A DNA stretch of 13,341 nt from Pseudomonadota bacterium (GCA_030597865.1 JAUVQZ010000056.1:1-13341); one strand, 5' to 3'. Shown: positions 6,679 through 13,341, counted from the stretch's first letter. A program made the numbers and translations. Notes: generated by a model from the letters alone, not told the origin.

Positions 6679-6897
6679 GTTAATTGCTCAAAATTGATCA
6701 TCCCGTAAAAAATCGCTGGCATCAAAACCATGTGACGTTAAATCATTGAGATAACCACTGTACAGGTGGCCGTACCGGGCTTTTCGAAGGTCTCGCAGAT
6801 AAGCGCAGACTTCGAACTCGCTATCTGCGAGGCCATCAAAATTACGCCATTACTTTTCCTTTTTAAAATTGATGGTCTCGTAAAAAGTCATGGGATG
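6679..6897. repeat. Dispersed repeat, copy 2 (MITE-like), in the ketosynthase-radical SAM gap
   Basis: This copy fills most of the 289-base gap. On the plus strand it starts with the end motif GTTAATTGCTCAAAATT (6679-6695). It continues with GATCATCCCGTAAAAAATC (6696-6714) and the core GGCCGTACCGGGCTTTTCGAAG (about 6768-6789). Next come a strong inverted repeat (6789-6834), the AT-rich 34-base block (6838-6871) and the terminal GATGGTCTCGTAAAAAGTC (6871-6889). Copy 1 at 2497-2657 shares these blocks with some inverted. The terminal 27 bases recur at 12940-12967. The remaining 6610-6678, just before the radical SAM start, shows no clear promoter to me. Confidence 0.82.
6789..6834. repeat. Strong hairpin inside repeat copy 2
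   Basis: GGTCTCGCAGATA (6789-6801) and TATCTGCGAGGCC (6822-6834) are reverse complements over 13 bases except one G-T-type pair. After one bulged A, a further GCG/CGC pair (6803-6805 with 6819-6821) extends the stem to about 16 pairs with a 13-base loop. There is no T-run after it on either strand, so an intrinsic terminator is unlikely. In an RNA spanning the gap it could still stabilise ends or be cut. The hairpin exists because this copy carries the same segment in both orientations, whereas copy 1 has it once (2591-2610). Confidence 0.8.
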
Positions 6898-6898
6898 G

Positions 6899-7990
6899 CT
6901 ATGCAAGATTTAGGTCTAACAAAACCCCGGCATTAATACCGCCAAAACCAGAATTAATAGTGAGAATGGAGGGCCCCTCCAGTTGCAGGCAGGCGGTGCC
7001 GGAGATGGCAACACTGCCCTGGGCCACTGATCTGAAACCATGGGTTGGCGGGATATGACCGGCCGCCAGGCTATCCAAGGCGATCACCGTCTCAATCACC
7101 CCGGCCCCACCCAGGCAATGGCCAATGGCGCCCTTGACCGAATGAACAGGGGGCGGCGATGACCACTGGTGGCCAAAGGCGGTGAGTTCCATGGCATCGT
7201 TGTAGAGGGTGCCGGTGCCATGGGCATTTATCGCCCCCACCGGCAGCTGTCCCTGGCGGGTGATCTGCCCTATGGTGGCAATGAGTCCGGAGGCCTGCCG
7301 GCAGGGGGCGGTGATATGGGTGGCATCACAGGCGGTGCCCCAGCCAGCCAGACGGGCCTGCCCTGGCAGACCAAGATCATGGGCCCCATCCTCGGTGGCG
7401 AGTAACAACCAGCCCCCACCCTCCCCCAGGGAAAGACCGTCACGACCGGCATCAAAGGGCCGGCAGCCACCGGTTGACAGGGCCTGCAGGCTGGCAAAGC
7501 CGGCCAAGACAAAGCGGCTGACCAGGTCAAGGCCCAGCACCAGCACGGCCCGGCACTCTCCCGCCTCAAGACGCATGGCGGCCTGAATAATGGCCAGGGT
7601 GCCGGAGGCGCAGGCCGCAGAGACTGTATCCACCTGGCCCGCCCAGGCAAGGCGCTGACGCACCAGCCCGGCTAGATGAAAGGGCTGGGCCACCAGCCCT
7701 GCCTCTCCATCCAGCAGTTCATCCGGGGCGGCCTTGGTGGTGGCACAAATCACCGGGGTCTGGGCCGGCAGACTTGGCAGGGTGGCCACCAGCCTGTCAA
7801 GCAACGAGGCCAGGCGCTGGGGACTGCCCAGTTCGCCTTCCAGATCACAGGCAGCCACGGGCCAAGCGCTCTGAAAGCCATGGGGCTGCACGGCAGCCAG
7901 GCCGGTCTGGCCCTGGCAGAGACCCTGCCAGGTCTGGTGCCGATCACCCAGGGCCGTGATGATCTGGCCATCACAGGCAATAATGGTCAT
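6899..7990 (-). CDS. KAS I/II-type ketosynthase, ApeO-like
   Basis: The 363-residue condensing enzyme has an intact Cys-His-His site: Cys127 in TVSAACASGTLAI, His257 in NAHGTGT, Lys286 and His291 in SVKGAIGHCLGGAG. It extends acyl-ACP chains by decarboxylative Claisen condensation with malonyl-ACP. It is shorter than FabF/FabB (about 400-410), as is common for ketosynthases of APE/flexirubin clusters, and the neighbours (hot-dog dehydratases, LolA-like, MMPL) support that role. I chose the ATG at 7990 because it overlaps the thioesterase stop as ATGA (7987-7990) and has GGGGAGA upstream. An in-frame ATG at 8014 would add eight residues inside the previous gene. A partner chain-length subunit is not present in the window. 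The gene ends two bases before repeat copy 2. Confidence 0.9.
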   Translation of the reverse strand: MTIIACDGQIITALGDRHQTWQGLCQGQTGLAAVQPHGFQSAWPVAACDLEGELGSPQRLASLLDRLVATLPSLPAQTPVICATTKAAPDELLDGEAGLVAQPFHLAGLVRQRLAWAGQVDTVSAACASGTLAIIQAAMRLEAGECRAVLVLGLDLVSRFVLAGFASLQALSTGGCRPFDAGRDGLSLGEGGGWLLLATEDGAHDLGLPGQARLAGWGTACDATHITAPCRQASGLIATIGQITRQGQLPVGAINAHGTGTLYNDAMELTAFGHQWSSPPPVHSVKGAIGHCLGGAGVIETVIALDSLAAGHIPPTHGFRSVAQGSVAISGTACLQLEGPSILTINSGFGGINAGVLLDLNLA

Positions 7991-8457
7991 GGGCCCATCT
8001 CCCCGGCCCGCCATCTCTGCCTGAAATCCTCTATGAACTGGGGCGCCACGAGCAACAGGCCCACCATCTCATCGGTAAAGAGCTGGACCGTATAGCCACT
8101 ACAGGCCATGGCCCGGTCAGGCCCCAGGATCTCATAGGAATAGTTGAGGCGCAGGGCCTCACACCAGTGCAGGGTGGTATTAATGGTCATGACCTCATCA
8201 AAACGCAGGGGGGCATGATAGTCAAAATGCATCTGGACGATGGGGGCCATAATCTTATTATCACGAAAGCCAAGGTACTGGAGCCCAAAGGTATCACCAA
8301 AGGCGATTCTGCCATCCTCAAAATAGCTGGGATAGCGGCCATGCCACACCATACCCAGGGCATCGACCTCTTCAAAACGGACGCGGCGCTGACAGGTGGC
8401 CAGCAGGGGTGGCAGACCATCGTTATCCTCCTTGAAATAAACCCGTGGAAAGCCCAT
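7987..8457 (-). CDS. Hot-dog acyl thioesterase (4HBT type), ApeK-like
   Basis: The 156-residue protein has the 4-hydroxybenzoyl-CoA thioesterase signature: RFEEVDALGMVWHGRYPSYF with catalytic-type Asp32 and His39, then the long helix with EDGR. The closing QLF and FI/L strands follow the same fold. Such enzymes hydrolyse acyl-CoA or acyl-ACP thioesters. In APE-type clusters a member of this family is thought to release or proofread intermediates. The start was set at the ATG at 8457, which forms TGATG with the dehydratase stop and has AGGAG 5 bases upstream. A GTG at 8460 would leave only two bases of spacing. It is translationally coupled to the ketosynthase by ATGA. A housekeeping YbgC role is less likely given the context. 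Confidence 0.87.
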   Translation of the reverse strand: MGFPRVYFKEDNDGLPPLLATCQRRVRFEEVDALGMVWHGRYPSYFEDGRIAFGDTFGLQYLGFRDNKIMAPIVQMHFDYHAPLRFDEVMTINTTLHWCEALRLNYSYEILGPDRAMACSGYTVQLFTDEMVGLLLVAPQFIEDFRQRWRAGEMGP

Positions 8458-8843
8458 CACTGCTCCTGTAGAAAGAGCCGGCCATCGGCAACCTTGTTAT
8501 CCGCGCTGCGCAGGGTGAACTCGACCTGCCAGCCATCATCCTGATCACAGAGGCTGCCCTGGACATCAAGGGGCTGATCAACGCCTATCACCACCCGGAA
8601 CTTAATATGGTCGCAGCTGCGGCCCAGCAGTTTTTTGGACAGGGAGAGCTCGGCCAGATGGCGCACGGCTGCCAGCTGCAGAATGGCCGGCAGGACGGCA
8701 CGGCCGGGGAAATGTCCGGCAAAGCCTGGAAAGTCCGGGGGGAAACAATAGCTGCCGGAAAAACTCATCCCTTCCGGGGTGGCCTCACAGTTCCACGACT
8801 GTAGGGCGTGGCCAAGATCCTCCAGCAATGATTGTTTTGTCAT
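8457..8843 (-). CDS. ApeI/FabZ-like hot-dog dehydratase
   Basis: The 128-residue single hot-dog protein carries FAGHFPGRAVLPAILQ, the FabA/FabZ-type loop and central helix, with His44 as the expected catalytic base. Such enzymes dehydrate 3-hydroxyacyl-ACP to trans-2-enoyl-ACP. By register with FabZ, the acidic partner residue would be 14 positions after the His. Here that position is Ala58, so the classical His-Glu pair is incomplete. Members of the ApeI group show the same general change, and another hot-dog protein of the cluster (12370-12831) has the Glu but no HFPG. The ATG is in an ATGA overlap with the lipoprotein gene and has GAGGTGA upstream. Its role is inferred to be polyene double-bond formation. 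Confidence 0.85.
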   Translation of the reverse strand: MTKQSLLEDLGHALQSWNCEATPEGMSFSGSYCFPPDFPGFAGHFPGRAVLPAILQLAAVRHLAELSLSKKLLGRSCDHIKFRVVIGVDQPLDVQGSLCDQDDGWQVEFTLRSADNKVADGRLFLQEQ

Positions 8844-9394
8844 CTCTTCACCTCAGTAGCTGACGGCAGGGTCCGTAACTCCAACCCGAAACCGATCCAG
8901 GGGCTGGTATAATTGGCCTGTTTCCAGACCTCTTGGTCATATTCCACCTGCCACATTGTTACAAGTCCCAGGGTTGTTTTTTTCCTAAAACCACCGCCAT
9001 CAGCATCATGGCAGAAACGGCTGAGAAGATAGCGGCTGCATGGCTGCTCAAGCGGTTGGGCGATCAGGATCCGAAACAGGGCCTTTGACAGCAGGCCGGG
9101 CAGAGACGACTCCTGAAAGGGCCCATAGGCCTTCAGCAAGTGATGTTCACCATCACCACCCACCCGGGCAGACAACAGGGTGACACCGGTGGCATCGAGA
9201 AGGGCATAGTAAAAGCCATCAGCGCCATGGCGCAGGGCCAGCAGGCCGGAAAAACGGGGTTCAGACCAGCGGCTGAGGCGGATCTGATACAGCATCGACT
9301 CACCGTCCGGCAGGATGGCCGGCGCCATGGTTTGCCGGGGCAGACTACACCCAGCCATGATCAGGGCACAGAGCAGGACAACAACCCCTCTCAT
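8840..9394 (-). CDS. Outer-membrane-type lipoprotein, DUF3261-like
   Basis: The 184-residue protein starts with a lipoprotein signal peptide: MRGVVVLLCALIMAGC, with Cys16 as the lipidation site. The residue after it is Ser, not Asp, which fits sorting to the outer membrane. The rest is beta-rich (FSGLLALRHG, FYYALLDATGVTLL), in the manner of the DUF3261 lipoproteins found beside MMPL and LolA-like genes in APE clusters. It is coupled on both sides: ATGA with the MMPL stop and ATGA with the dehydratase start. GGAG lies upstream of its ATG. It probably works with the exporter and LolA-like carrier to place the polyene lipid in the outer membrane. No enzymatic motif is visible. Confidence 0.82.
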   Translation of the reverse strand: MRGVVVLLCALIMAGCSLPRQTMAPAILPDGESMLYQIRLSRWSEPRFSGLLALRHGADGFYYALLDATGVTLLSARVGGDGEHHLLKAYGPFQESSLPGLLSKALFRILIAQPLEQPCSRYLLSRFCHDADGGGFRKKTTLGLVTMWQVEYDQEVWKQANYTSPWIGFGLELRTLPSATEVKR

Positions 9395-11739
9395 GGCTGT
9401 TCTCCGGCCAGAACGGGAGTGACCAGCAGGGCAGTGGGCCAGGCAGCGCCAATACCCACCAGCACGGTAATACCCAATGAGTTGAGGGCCGGGTGGCTGG
9501 CAAGGGCCAAGACGCCAAAGCCGATCAATGAACTACAGGCACAGATGGTGATGGCCTGCATGGCGGCGATCTCGCCACTGCGGCACACCATAAAGATACC
9601 GTAATCAACACTGAGACCAATCACCATGATACCCATGAGCAGATGCATCATATTGAGCTCACCCTGGCTGACAAGACTATAGATGGCCATGGCTGCCAGG
9701 GCCGATCCCACCGGAGCCAGGGCGCCCAGCACTAAACGCCAGCGGCGCAGGGCCAGGCTGACAATGATCACAATGACCAGCCCGGCAGCCAGGGAGAGGG
9801 TCATAATATCGTGGCGCAGCAACCTTTCCACCTGCTGCCGCCACTTCTGGTTGGTCAGCAGGTGGATGCCATCCTGCTGCTCACTAAAATCAAGCAATGT
9901 TTCATAGAGGCCCTCCTCCATGGTGACATTGGTGACCACAAGAAAGTCACCATCAACCCCGGTGGCCCCAGCCACAGGGGGTCGAATCAGGGTGCGGGCC
10001 AGTACGGCCAGGGGCCCGGCCAGAAGACTCTCTGCACTGAAGGGAGAAACGGGCTGCTCAAGCCAGGAGAAAAAGGGCTGAAAGCCCTCCGCATTAAAGC
10101 CCTGGGCCTGGGCCACGACCGAAAAATGGTGCTTAAAATCAGGCCGCTCAGCCCAGAACTGCTGCCAGGCCTCGATATGGCCCTGCTGAACCAGAGGGCC
10201 GGGCAGGAGTGGGGCCAGGGACTGGACACGCTGGACATCATGGGCCTGGAGAAGGGCATAAACGTCCGAGTTTCTCTCCAGGGCAGCGGAAAGCGATCTA
10301 TCACTGGCCACCACAAAGGCCTGGTCAGCCGGTCGGCCCCAGGTGCGATAAAAATGTTCCTCATCGGCCAGGACCCGGGCATCCGGGGCGTCAAGGACAC
10401 GCAGATCACCATTATACTTCAGGGCAGGCCAGCTCAGAGCCCCCGCCACCATGAGCAGCAGCCAGCCAAGGAGAATAAGGGAGCGCCCTTTTTGGGGCTG
10501 AAGGCGAAAGAACCAGCCCCTGGGCATTGTGGTGGAACGCCGGGCAGGACGGATCAGGGGAATAATGAGCCACGACATGGCCACGGCCAGCACGACCCCC
10601 ACCAGGGCCAGCAGGGCCATCTGGCGATGGGAGGCCACCTGGGAGAAAAAAAGGACGATAAAGACCCCGGAGGTGGTCATGGTGGCCAGCAGCAAGGGCC
10701 GGCGCAGAGTGGCCAGCACCTGGGCCGTGCTGCCCTCCTGGCGTCTGAGGGCCAGATAGATGTGGACGCTGAAATCCACGGCAATGCCCAAGAGAACAAT
10801 GCCAAAGCCCAGGGCCAGGGCGCTGATCCGGCCAAAGACCAGATTCACCAGGCCAATGGCAAAGGGCGCGGCCAGGAAGGGAATCCCCAGCACAAAAAAG
10901 GCGCGAACATCACGCAGGGTCACCAGCAGCAGGATAAGGAGAAGAAAGGAGGCTATGGGCAGAAGAATCTTTAAGTCCCGTTGAATGGAGCGGGCATTGG
11001 CCAGGGTATGGGGCAGGGAGCCAATAACACGTCCCTCCACCTCCCCTGCCACCAGGGCCAAGACCCCCTCCACCACCCTCTCCACCTGCTCAGCAGATTG
11101 GGAATCGGTCAAAGGGGTACGGCTCTCTGCCATGATCAGGCAACTTTGCCGATCCTTGCTGATGAAAAAACCGTCCATCACCACCATGGCATATTCAGCC
11201 TGAAGGTGACGGAGCTTGGCAAGGGCCAGGGTGGTGATGCCCAGGGGATCCTGCTGGACCTGTCTTTTCAGGGCAATGCCGGCCGGGCTGTTCAGCAGAT
11301 TAAAATCCGCGGCCAGCTGTTTGGTCATGCCGCCCTCGCTGGTGAGCCGGGCCAGGGCAACAAGATCCTGCTGATCAAGAAGGGCCGGGATATGGGGCTG
11401 GATCTCGTTATAAACGCCAAACTCATAGCCCTGGGGCAATCGAAAGACCACCTCATTAAAGGCCGCACTGTCGGCAAAGGCAGCCCCCACCACCACGGCA
11501 TTCTTCTGCAGGAGGCGAACCCTCTCTGCTGCTGGCAGCCCCCCATCCTTGACCGTCAGGGTGAGAAAGACGCGATCCACCAGCCCCAGACGCTGTAAGA
11601 GGCGGAGATCACCCTGGACGGCCTCACCCGGCAGAAGGTCCAGGGCATTATCATCAATGGTCAACCAACGTAGGGAGAAGAGCCCTGCCAGCAGAATAAT
11701 CAAAACAGGGAGAAGACGGAGGAGCCGGGAATCCATCAT
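9391..11739 (-). CDS. MMPL/RND-family exporter, ApeM-like
   Basis: The 782-residue protein has the duplicated 6+6 helix layout of RND/MMPL transporters. Helix 1 lies at about 8-26, a periplasmic loop runs to about 255, helices 2-6 span 257-397 and helix 7 spans 419-437. A second periplasmic loop follows, then five helices from about 650 to the end. Each half has a membrane-embedded Asp in equivalent positions (Asp322 in GIAVDFSVH, Asp712 in GLSVDYGIF), as expected for proton relay. In APE clusters this family is proposed to extract or export the lipid-linked polyene from the inner membrane. The ATG at 11739 overlaps the LolA-like stop as ATGATG, so the start is 11739 or 11736. It is coupled to the lipoprotein by ATGA. 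Confidence 0.92.
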   Translation of the reverse strand: MMDSRLLRLLPVLIILLAGLFSLRWLTIDDNALDLLPGEAVQGDLRLLQRLGLVDRVFLTLTVKDGGLPAAERVRLLQKNAVVVGAAFADSAAFNEVVFRLPQGYEFGVYNEIQPHIPALLDQQDLVALARLTSEGGMTKQLAADFNLLNSPAGIALKRQVQQDPLGITTLALAKLRHLQAEYAMVVMDGFFISKDRQSCLIMAESRTPLTDSQSAEQVERVVEGVLALVAGEVEGRVIGSLPHTLANARSIQRDLKILLPIASFLLLILLLVTLRDVRAFFVLGIPFLAAPFAIGLVNLVFGRISALALGFGIVLLGIAVDFSVHIYLALRRQEGSTAQVLATLRRPLLLATMTTSGVFIVLFFSQVASHRQMALLALVGVVLAVAMSWLIIPLIRPARRSTTMPRGWFFRLQPQKGRSLILLGWLLLMVAGALSWPALKYNGDLRVLDAPDARVLADEEHFYRTWGRPADQAFVVASDRSLSAALERNSDVYALLQAHDVQRVQSLAPLLPGPLVQQGHIEAWQQFWAERPDFKHHFSVVAQAQGFNAEGFQPFFSWLEQPVSPFSAESLLAGPLAVLARTLIRPPVAGATGVDGDFLVVTNVTMEEGLYETLLDFSEQQDGIHLLTNQKWRQQVERLLRHDIMTLSLAAGLVIVIIVSLALRRWRLVLGALAPVGSALAAMAIYSLVSQGELNMMHLLMGIMVIGLSVDYGIFMVCRSGEIAAMQAITICACSSLIGFGVLALASHPALNSLGITVLVGIGAAWPTALLVTPVLAGEQP

Positions 11740-12386
11740 GGCCGGTCACAATCCTCAAACAGACGGGCAGGGAGCACGCCGATCTGGTAGGCGCCAAAAC
11801 GGAGCCGGGTCATATCACCACCAGGCTCAATAATATCCACCTGGACTGGCTGCAGGGTATGGGGATCAAAGGTGATCACCACCCGCTCAATGAACCGGGT
11901 CATGGCCGTCTCTTTCGGGGTCACCAGCAGGGTTGTCCTATCCTGGAGGGCCAGATCATACATGGCCGTCAGTTTGGCGTAACGGCCATCCAGCCAGGTC
12001 CAGAGCTGCTGGGCCACCATGGCCATGACCGGGTCACTGTCCAGATCAAAGGCAACCGGCTCAACCTGATCATTACAGCGCAACCCCGTACGGCCATTAA
12101 AGAGAAGCACAGAGGGAACAGGGTCAAGAAAGGCCCAGCGCAGCCGATCAGGACGGCTGATGGCCAGTTCCCCCTTAAAGATCACCACCTGATTAAAGAG
12201 GGAGAGATGGCGCTCCTGGACAAAGGAGCAGGAGAAGGAGGTCAAGCTGGCTGATTTTTCCTCAATGGCCGCGACAAAGTCAGCCAGCTCATCGGCCATG
12301 GCCGGCTGGCCGGCAAGGACAAGCAACAGACTCAATGAGAACCACCTCAACACAATGACCACCCTCTTATTAACCTGGAAATTCAT
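11736..12386 (-). CDS. LolA-like periplasmic lipid/lipoprotein carrier, ApeL-like
   Basis: The product has a signal peptide (charged start MNFQVNKR, hydrophobic core WFSLSLLLVLAG, likely cleavage AMA/DE after residue 31). A LolA-type domain follows: FSCSFVQERHL, then FKGELAISRPDRLRWAF and the hydrophobic strands of the open barrel. LolA-like proteins ferry acylated cargo across the periplasm. Next to an MMPL exporter the cargo is probably the polyene lipid. The start was placed at the ATG at 12386, preceded by GGGAAGG. It overlaps the end of the dehydratase gene by 17 bases. The frame is open to 12494, but that extra N-terminus would precede the signal peptide and lie inside the previous gene. 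GTG codons at codons 9 and 12 after an AAGAGG are also possible starts. Confidence 0.85.
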   Translation of the reverse strand: MNFQVNKRVVIVLRWFSLSLLLVLAGQPAMADELADFVAAIEEKSASLTSFSCSFVQERHLSLFNQVVIFKGELAISRPDRLRWAFLDPVPSVLLFNGRTGLRCNDQVEPVAFDLDSDPVMAMVAQQLWTWLDGRYAKLTAMYDLALQDRTTLLVTPKETAMTRFIERVVITFDPHTLQPVQVDIIEPGGDMTRLRFGAYQIGVLPARLFEDCDRP

Positions 12387-12831
12387 CACCTTCCCACACC
12401 TTGAGATCACCCTGGGCCAGCATACGGCCATGTTGACTAATGGCGCCATGGACAATCTTAATGGCACCGAAGGAAAAGGTCTTTTGCAGCTCAATGGTTA
12501 TCAGCGCCTCAACTTCAGGTAGCGCCAGACATTGCCAGGAGTCGACCCCAACAAGAAACCCCACCTTGGCCCTGTCACCGGCACAGATACAATCATAACC
12601 ATTGATGGCAGCAACACCCTGGGCCGCAAGCTCTATGAGATATTCAGCCATCAGGCCCTGATCATGGTCAAGGAAGATGGAATCAGCCGCCAGTCTCGCC
12701 TCAACGCAACCGGTCATCTGCTGACGATCACGCGCCACCAGGCGATCAATGAGGCGCATGGCCAAACGATGGGGAATGAGTCTCTCCGCCTCACAGGGCA
12801 GGGATATTATTTGATCAGTCATGGTCACCAT
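12370..12831 (-). CDS. ApeP-like hot-dog dehydratase
   Basis: The protein of about 153 residues shows the FabA/3-hydroxydecanoyl-ACP dehydratase-like pattern of the APE cluster. It has LIPHRLAMRLIDRL (His21) near the start, then MAEYLIELAAQGVAAINGY, with Glu67 at the acidic active-site position of the FabZ central helix, and the strand GFLVGVDSW. It lacks the HFPG loop, where the ApeI-like protein has one. It may act with that protein to dehydrate 3-hydroxyacyl-ACP intermediates during polyene formation. Two starts are possible, the ATG at 12831 and the ATG at 12822 (MTDQI). Neither has a good Shine-Dalgarno, so the first residues are uncertain. It is the first gene after a 142-base gap carrying a repeat end. 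Confidence 0.83.
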   Translation of the reverse strand: MVTMTDQIISLPCEAERLIPHRLAMRLIDRLVARDRQQMTGCVEARLAADSIFLDHDQGLMAEYLIELAAQGVAAINGYDCICAGDRAKVGFLVGVDSWQCLALPEVEALITIELQKTFSFGAIKIVHGAISQHGRMLAQGDLKVWEGDEFPG

Positions 12832-12939
12832 CGCAAATCAGCAGAATTAAACGCCTTCCAAGGCACGGTTTCACCCTTTTTAGTCTTCGGTCTGGCCCTG
12901 CGAGACAGGACAATCACCCCACAGCACAAACCTACACAT

Positions 12940-12967
12940 GATGGTCTCGTAAAAAGTCATGAGATGG
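12940..12967. repeat. Repeat end, copy 3, next to the FabG stop
   Basis: GATGGTCTCGTAAAAAGTC and the following nine bases match 6871-6897 in copy 2 at all but one position. Only this terminal part is present. The remainder of the 142-base gap (12832-12939) shows no further block of the repeat and no clear promoter. It lies 6 bases after the FabG-like stop (12974-12976, minus strand), as copy 2 lies 1 base after the ketosynthase stop. Confidence 0.8.
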
Positions 12968-12973
12968 ACGCCA

Positions 12974-13341
12974 TCACATATACAATCCACCATTAACGCT
13001 GAGAACCTGGCCGGTCATATAACCGGCGTCCGGGCTGAGCAGAAAATCCACCACCCCGGCCACCTCATCCCGGCTACCGACCCGGTTCAGGGGAATCATG
13101 GGCAGCATACGTTCCAGGGGCAAGGCCTCGATCATCTCCGTGTCAATGAGACCGGGGGAAACCACATTGACCAGGATATTGCGGCGGGCGAGCTCCCGGG
13201 CCAGGGCCTTGGCGGCACCGATAAGTCCGGCCTTGGCCGCTGAATAATTGACCTGGCCGGCCTGGCCTGTCTCCCCGGAGGTTGAGGCAATGGCAATGAT
13301 GCGGCCCTGCCGTTTTGAGATCATGACCTTGCTGAAGATAC
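12974..13341 (-). CDS. fabG: FabG/ApeQ-like 3-oxoacyl-ACP reductase, C-terminal part (cut by window edge)
   Basis: The frame is open to the right edge with no stop, and the codons before the internal ATG at 13324 read IFSKV, which continues a typical FabG sequence. What remains is the second half of a short-chain dehydrogenase/reductase: GRIIAIAS with the catalytic Ser, NYSAAKAG with the YxxxK pair (Ser, Tyr and Lys at 14, 27 and 31 counted from the internal Met), NVVSPGLIDTEM, and the FabG-type ending GYMTGQVLSVNGGLYM. The enzyme reduces 3-oxoacyl-ACP with NADPH. The N-terminal Rossmann motif lies outside the window. Next to ApeP-, ApeO- and ApeI-like genes it is probably the ketoreductase of the polyene synthase (ApeQ type) rather than the housekeeping FabG. 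Confidence 0.9.
   Translation of the reverse strand, partial: IFSKVMISKRQGRIIAIASTSGETGQAGQVNYSAAKAGLIGAAKALARELARRNILVNVVSPGLIDTEMIEALPLERMLPMIPLNRVGSRDEVAGVVDFLLSPDAGYMTGQVLSVNGGLYM

Noticed and set aside
6610..6695. Sigma-70 promoter upstream of the radical SAM gene
   Set aside because: TTGAGC- and TATGA-like strings are present, but their spacing does not fit a -35/-10 pair; I could not support a call.
6789..6834. Hairpin read as an intrinsic terminator
   Set aside because: No run of T follows the stem on either strand. The hairpin is explained by the repeat structure.
7990..8014. Upstream ATG that would lengthen the ketosynthase by eight residues
   Set aside because: It lies inside the thioesterase gene and the extra residues (MAGRGDGP) are not KS-like. 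The ATG at 7990 gives an ATGA overlap and a good ribosome binding site.
9811..10974. Long plus-strand open frame opposite the MMPL exporter gene
   Set aside because: It is an antisense shadow: its translation is rich in Gly, Gln, His and Lys with no domain, while the minus strand encodes a well-formed 12-helix transporter.
12387..12494. Longer N-terminus for the LolA-like protein
   Set aside because: It would place 36 residues before the signal peptide and overlap the dehydratase gene by 125 bases.
12853..12864. Palindrome GCCTTCCAAGGC upstream of the ApeP-like gene, considered as an operator
   Set aside because: A single 5-bp arm palindrome with no second copy and no clear promoter elements nearby; too weak to call.

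Overview
The window carries a single block of genes, all on the minus strand, so transcription runs from position 13341 down to 1. The genes are tightly packed, with many ATGA or TAATG overlaps, and both ends of the block are cut by the window. Composition looks close to balanced, slightly above 50% GC by eye. The gene set and a dispersed repeat carrying the string 'TCTCGTAAAAAGTC' suggest a Gram-negative bacterium, most likely a Desulfobacterota (sulfate-reducer type) genome. That taxonomic guess is from memory of similar repeats and is tentative.

Right part (about 13341 to 6899): a set resembling the core of an aryl polyene (APE)/flexirubin-type type II polyketide pathway. In transcription order it holds the C-terminal part of a FabG-like ketoreductase, an ApeP-like hot-dog dehydratase, a LolA-like periplasmic carrier, a 12-TM MMPL/RND exporter, a DUF3261-type lipoprotein, an ApeI-like hot-dog dehydratase, a 4HBT-type thioesterase and a KAS I/II-type ketosynthase with an intact Cys-His-His site. 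The starter-activating ligase, chain-length partner, acyltransferases and further ACPs of a full APE cluster are not here. If present they probably lie beyond position 13341.

Left part (6609 to 1): a second, less familiar module. In transcription order it holds a B12-binding radical SAM protein, a KAS III-like enzyme, a small uncharacterised protein with a possible helix-turn-helix, a BtrH-like acyltransferase with a visible Cys-His-Asp triad, an ABC-2 exporter (ATPase plus permease) and a stand-alone acyl carrier protein. A last gene may begin at position 34 and run off the left edge. The most economical reading is that an acyl group is loaded and extended on the ACP by the KAS III, modified by the radical SAM enzyme, moved from the ACP to an amine acceptor by the BtrH-like enzyme, and the product exported by the ABC transporter. 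This is inference. The join of this module to an APE-type pathway is the most interesting feature of the window.

Three intergenic gaps (2487-2661, 6610-6898, 12832-12973) hold copies or ends of one repeat family. The two long copies share sub-blocks in different relative orientation, and one contains a strong hairpin. The copies sit at the joints between gene modules, which fits assembly of the locus from separate pieces.
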